Shown here in pieces: positions 13,857 to 16,018 of a DNA stretch of 16,018 bases. Source of the stretch: Candidatus Omnitrophota bacterium. Its GTDB lineage: Bacteria > Omnitrophota > Gorgyraeia > Pluralincolimonadales > Pluralincolimonadaceae. The notes under the pieces were generated by a model. The model worked only from the letters and a program-made list of their open reading frames with translations. It was not told the origin of the DNA and did not search any database. Location of the stretch: assembly GCA_020061685.1 (NCBI GenBank), contig JAGUXU010000138.1, forward strand, positions 1-16,018, given 5' to 3'. A program made the translations under genes and the position numbers. Numbering within the stretch: position 1 is the first letter of the stretch; each line of letters opens with the position of its first letter.

Positions 13857-15457
13857 CTGGTATATCTCTGTTCTTCTTTAGGGACGTACCACTTTATAAA
13901 ATTGTATCCTATCCCCGCCGGGGCCGGCTCGATGCCTTTAAACCTCGAATGCACTATCGGCAAAGCGTCCGGGACATACAGGAATATATACGGGTGGTCG
14001 TCAAATATCAGCCTGTGTATTTTATGGTAGATCTCTTTTCTCTTCTGTTGCTCGAACTCTCTCCGGCCTTCCTCAAGGAGCCTGTCCACTTCCTTGTTAT
14101 CATATCCGACGAAATTGAATTCCCCTTCCTTCTGTTTTGAGGAATGCCAGATGTCATAATTATCCGGGTCGCGCGAGAGGTTCCAGCCCAGGACAATCGC
14201 CTCATATTTGCGCTTGTCTATAAACTCCGTCAGGAACGTCGCCCATTCAAGGATCCTTATCTCGGCACCTATTCCTATCTCCTTCAATCTCCTTTGGATT
14301 ATCTCCGCGCAGGCTTTGCGCGTGTCATTGCCCTGGTTGGTCATCAGGGTAAATTTAAACGCCCTGCCGTCTTTATCGAGCCAGCCGTCGCCGTCCGTGT
14401 CTTCCCACCCGGCTTCCCTTAAAAGTTCTTTCGCTTTCTGCGGATCGTAAGCAAGGGGTTTTACATCTTTATCATACGCCCATGACTCCGGAGGGAACGG
14501 CCCTGTGGAAACCCTTCCTAAGCCGAGAAGGACGCCCTTGATTATCTCATCTTTATCTATGGCATAGTCGAGGGCAAGCCGGACGCGCTTATCCGCGAAC
14601 TTGGGGTCTTTTAAATTGAAGGCCAGATAGGTGTAGCCGAAGGCGGGATATTTGTATTTTCTGTAATATTCCCTGAAGAAAGAGGTGCCTGTCTGGCGGG
14701 CGTATTGTAACGGCGTAAGGCCTACCTGGTCGACACCCTGTGTCTGTAGTTCAAGGAATATGCTGGCCTGGTCCGGTATTATCCTGTAAATGTATCTGTC
14801 GATATAAGGACGCCCTTCGTAATAATCATGGTTCGAGACGAGGACGATCTTCTCCCCGGTCTTCCATTCCTTAAATTTATAGGGGCCTGTGCCTATCGGG
14901 GCACGCGAAAACTTAGTATTGCCGAGGTCCTCTTTCTCCAGTATATGCTTGGGCATGATCCACATCCCCCAGCTTGAAAGCCCGGGCGAGAACGGCTCCT
15001 TATAGGTGACCTTTACGGTATGAGCGTCAAGGACCTCCAGCGATTTGACTCTCTCGAAATCGCCGCTGTAAGGCGTTTTTACGTTCGGGTCTATTAATTT
15101 TTTGTAGGTGAACTCGACATCGCGCGCCGTAAAGGGCCTGCCGTCGTGCCAGCGCACATTCTTCCTGAGATGAAAGATTATCACGAGCCCGCTTTCCTTA
15201 ACCTCCCAGCTTTCGGCGAGTTCGCCCTCGAGGTTCAGATCTTTGTCGTAACGGACAAGGCCATTAAAGACCAGGCCGCATATCTCGGCCGAAGAGGAGT
15301 CTGAAGCAAGTATCGGCACCAAGGTATTGGCGTCGCCGATAGAGGCGGTGACGATGGCGTCGCCGTAAGCGGGCTGGCCGCTCTCCGCCGTCAAAGGCGC
15401 AGCGGTTGATAGCCCTAACAAAAAAAATACCGCAAGAAGCGGTATTTTTTTAATCAT
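13850..15457 (-). CDS. oppA: Periplasmic peptide-binding protein of the ABC importer (SBP family 5)
   Basis: This captures substrate in the periplasm and hands it to OppBC. The protein is 535 residues, normal for the family. The N-terminus MIKKIPLLAVFFLLGLSTAA is a signal peptide, with a plausible cut after LTA at about residue 24. There is no lipobox cysteine, so it is a free periplasmic protein, which points to a diderm cell. Family blocks include ICGLVFNGLVRYDKDLN, LAESWEV, VRWHDGRPFTARDVEFTYKK, APIGTGPYKFKEW and VRLALDYAIDKDEI. The start is supported by GGGGAGG six bases upstream. Codons 2-15 form a strong terminator-like hairpin, annotated separately. It follows secG by 16 bases and overlaps oppB by seven. 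Ligand (di-, oligopeptide or other) cannot be read from sequence alone. Confidence 0.94.
   Translation of the reverse strand: MIKKIPLLAVFFLLGLSTAAPLTAESGQPAYGDAIVTASIGDANTLVPILASDSSSAEICGLVFNGLVRYDKDLNLEGELAESWEVKESGLVIIFHLRKNVRWHDGRPFTARDVEFTYKKLIDPNVKTPYSGDFERVKSLEVLDAHTVKVTYKEPFSPGLSSWGMWIMPKHILEKEDLGNTKFSRAPIGTGPYKFKEWKTGEKIVLVSNHDYYEGRPYIDRYIYRIIPDQASIFLELQTQGVDQVGLTPLQYARQTGTSFFREYYRKYKYPAFGYTYLAFNLKDPKFADKRVRLALDYAIDKDEIIKGVLLGLGRVSTGPFPPESWAYDKDVKPLAYDPQKAKELLREAGWEDTDGDGWLDKDGRAFKFTLMTNQGNDTRKACAEIIQRRLKEIGIGAEIRILEWATFLTEFIDKRKYEAIVLGWNLSRDPDNYDIWHSSKQKEGEFNFVGYDNKEVDRLLEEGRREFEQQKRKEIYHKIHRLIFDDHPYIFLYVPDALPIVHSRFKGIEPAPAGIGYNFIKWYVPKEEQRYTRW
15420..15451 (-). terminator. Terminator-shaped hairpin inside the start of oppA
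   Basis: Seven A's and TACCGC pair exactly with GCGGTA and seven T's across a 5-base loop (TTCTT on the minus strand), a 13-bp perfect stem. On the minus strand the GC-rich core is followed by eight T's. This is the shape of a strong intrinsic terminator, yet it lies within oppA codons 2-15, only about 7 bases past the start codon. It could end the tpiA-secG transcript, act as a translation-linked attenuator for the opp operon, or work in both directions, since the A-tract gives a T-tail on the plus strand as well. Function is inferred from shape. Confidence 0.65.
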
Positions 15458-15473
15458 GCATCCTCCCCTGATC

Positions 15474-15842
15474 TTATTTAGGTTGAGAAGGTTGGGCCTG
15501 TACCGGTGCCGCGGATGTTTCTGTCACTGGTGTCTGTTTTTGCCCTGCGGTAGCTGCCGGCTGCGCCTTCTGCTCTTTGGTGACCTCTCTCTCGACGATG
15601 GATTCCCCCCGTTTGGCCGAGACCAAGGCCAGTGTCAGGGAAGTCGTCAAAAAAATGACGGCGCAGACTGCCGTGGCTCTCGTTAAGAAAGCGGACGTCT
15701 TCGTCCCGAATATGGACTGAAAACCGCCGCCGCCTCCGCCGAATTCCGCGGATAACCCCCCGCCTTTACCGGCCTGCAAAAGTATTACACCGATGAGTAC
15801 CAGGCACGCTAAAACATGGAATACGATCAAGAATACGTACAT
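15474..15842 (-). CDS. secG: Preprotein translocase subunit SecG
   Basis: SecG is the small, non-essential partner of SecYE that aids protein export. The protein is 122 residues. Helix one spans about 3-22. The conserved cytoplasmic loop LLQAGKGGGLSAEFGGGG (21-38), with FGTKTSAFLTRAT (45-57), is diagnostic. Helix two spans about 56-76. The tail from 77 on is long, charged first and then low-complexity, rich in Ala, Pro, Gln and Thr; it is longer than in Bacillus SecG (76 residues in all). AAAGGAG lies seven bases before the ATG, and the gene starts 11 bases after tpiA, the classic tpiA-secG pair. It precedes oppA by 16 bases. Confidence 0.95.
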   Translation of the reverse strand: MYVFLIVFHVLACLVLIGVILLQAGKGGGLSAEFGGGGGGFQSIFGTKTSAFLTRATAVCAVIFLTTSLTLALVSAKRGESIVEREVTKEQKAQPAATAGQKQTPVTETSAAPVQAQPSQPK

Positions 15843-15853
15843 CTTTTACTCCT

Positions 15854-16018
15854 TTACTTTTTACTCTGCCTCACTATCTCGGCAAAGTCCTTCACTTTCA
15901 GGCTCGCGCCGCCGACTAGCGCCCCGTCCACGTCCGGACCGGCCATTATGCCTTTTATGTTATCGGGTTTTACGCTCCCCCCGTATTGTATCCTTACCTT
16001 TGAAGAGACATCTTCGCC
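15854..16018 (-). CDS. tpiA: Triosephosphate isomerase, C-terminal part (5' end outside window)
   Basis: The last 54 residues of TpiA are present and run off the window edge in frame. The enzyme interconverts dihydroxyacetone phosphate and glyceraldehyde-3-phosphate in glycolysis and gluconeogenesis. VRIQYGGSVKPDN, then DVDGALVGGASL, is the standard phosphate-binding end of the barrel, followed by the final helix KVKDFAEIVRQSKK. The catalytic His and Glu lie outside the window. The stop is 11 bases before secG. Confidence 0.95.
   Translation of the reverse strand, partial: GEDVSSKVRIQYGGSVKPDNIKGIMAGPDVDGALVGGASLKVKDFAEIVRQSKK

Noticed and set aside
1..16018. CRISPR array, defence island, prophage or insertion sequence
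   Set aside because: No regularly spaced repeats, no transposase, integrase, nuclease-toxin or phage genes; nearly all bases belong to ordinary metabolic and transport genes.

Overview
The window is about 16 kb of densely packed bacterial chromosome. All 18 recognisable protein genes lie on the minus strand, so transcription runs from base 16018 towards base 1. At least nine gene junctions are stop/start overlaps or direct abutments. The mix is an IPM-type leu cluster, a stand-alone short N-acetylglutamate synthase, a LeuT-type transporter with a small partner, a periplasmic (non-lipoprotein) peptide-binding protein, and short AT-rich intergenic inverted repeats. This suggests a diderm, probably uncultured lineage. 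Omnitrophota (former OP3) is my best guess from protein style, but the window holds no phylogenetic marker that would settle it.

Region A (16018 to 10275, in transcription order): the 3' end of tpiA, then secG, then a complete five-gene peptide/nickel-type ABC importer: binding protein oppA, permeases oppB and oppC, ATPases oppD and oppF. The four junctions oppA-oppB-oppC-oppD-oppF all overlap. A strong intrinsic-terminator-shaped hairpin sits inside the first 15 codons of oppA, between secG and the transporter.

Region B (10270 to 3647): after a 42-base gap holding a good sigma70-like promoter placed so close to marC that the mRNA would be leaderless, a long unit reads marC, glgC, nth, thiG, a short argA-like acetyltransferase, leuC, leuD, leuB. 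It mixes glycogen synthesis, base-excision repair, thiamin thiazole synthesis, the first step of arginine synthesis and the isomerase/dehydrogenase steps of leucine synthesis. leuA, thiS and the other glycogen genes are not in the window. A known-style dispersed palindrome lies between nth and thiG and supplies the last codons of nth.

Region C (3646 to 126): a 107-base AT-rich gap with a long imperfect inverted repeat, then asd, truA (TTG start), a LeuT-like NSS amino-acid transporter, and a 35-codon membrane microprotein that looks like a MetS-type NSS small subunit. A hairpin at 32-53 probably ends this unit.

The shared theme is amino-acid supply: peptide import, branched-chain amino-acid, arginine and aspartate-family synthesis, and sodium-coupled amino-acid uptake. 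I found no CRISPR array, transposase, phage gene, rRNA, tRNA or defence system. The more unusual items are regulatory or small: the hairpin in oppA, the leaderless marC promoter, the overlooked NSS small subunit, the repeat that became part of nth, and an OppD without its usual C-terminal cysteine region.
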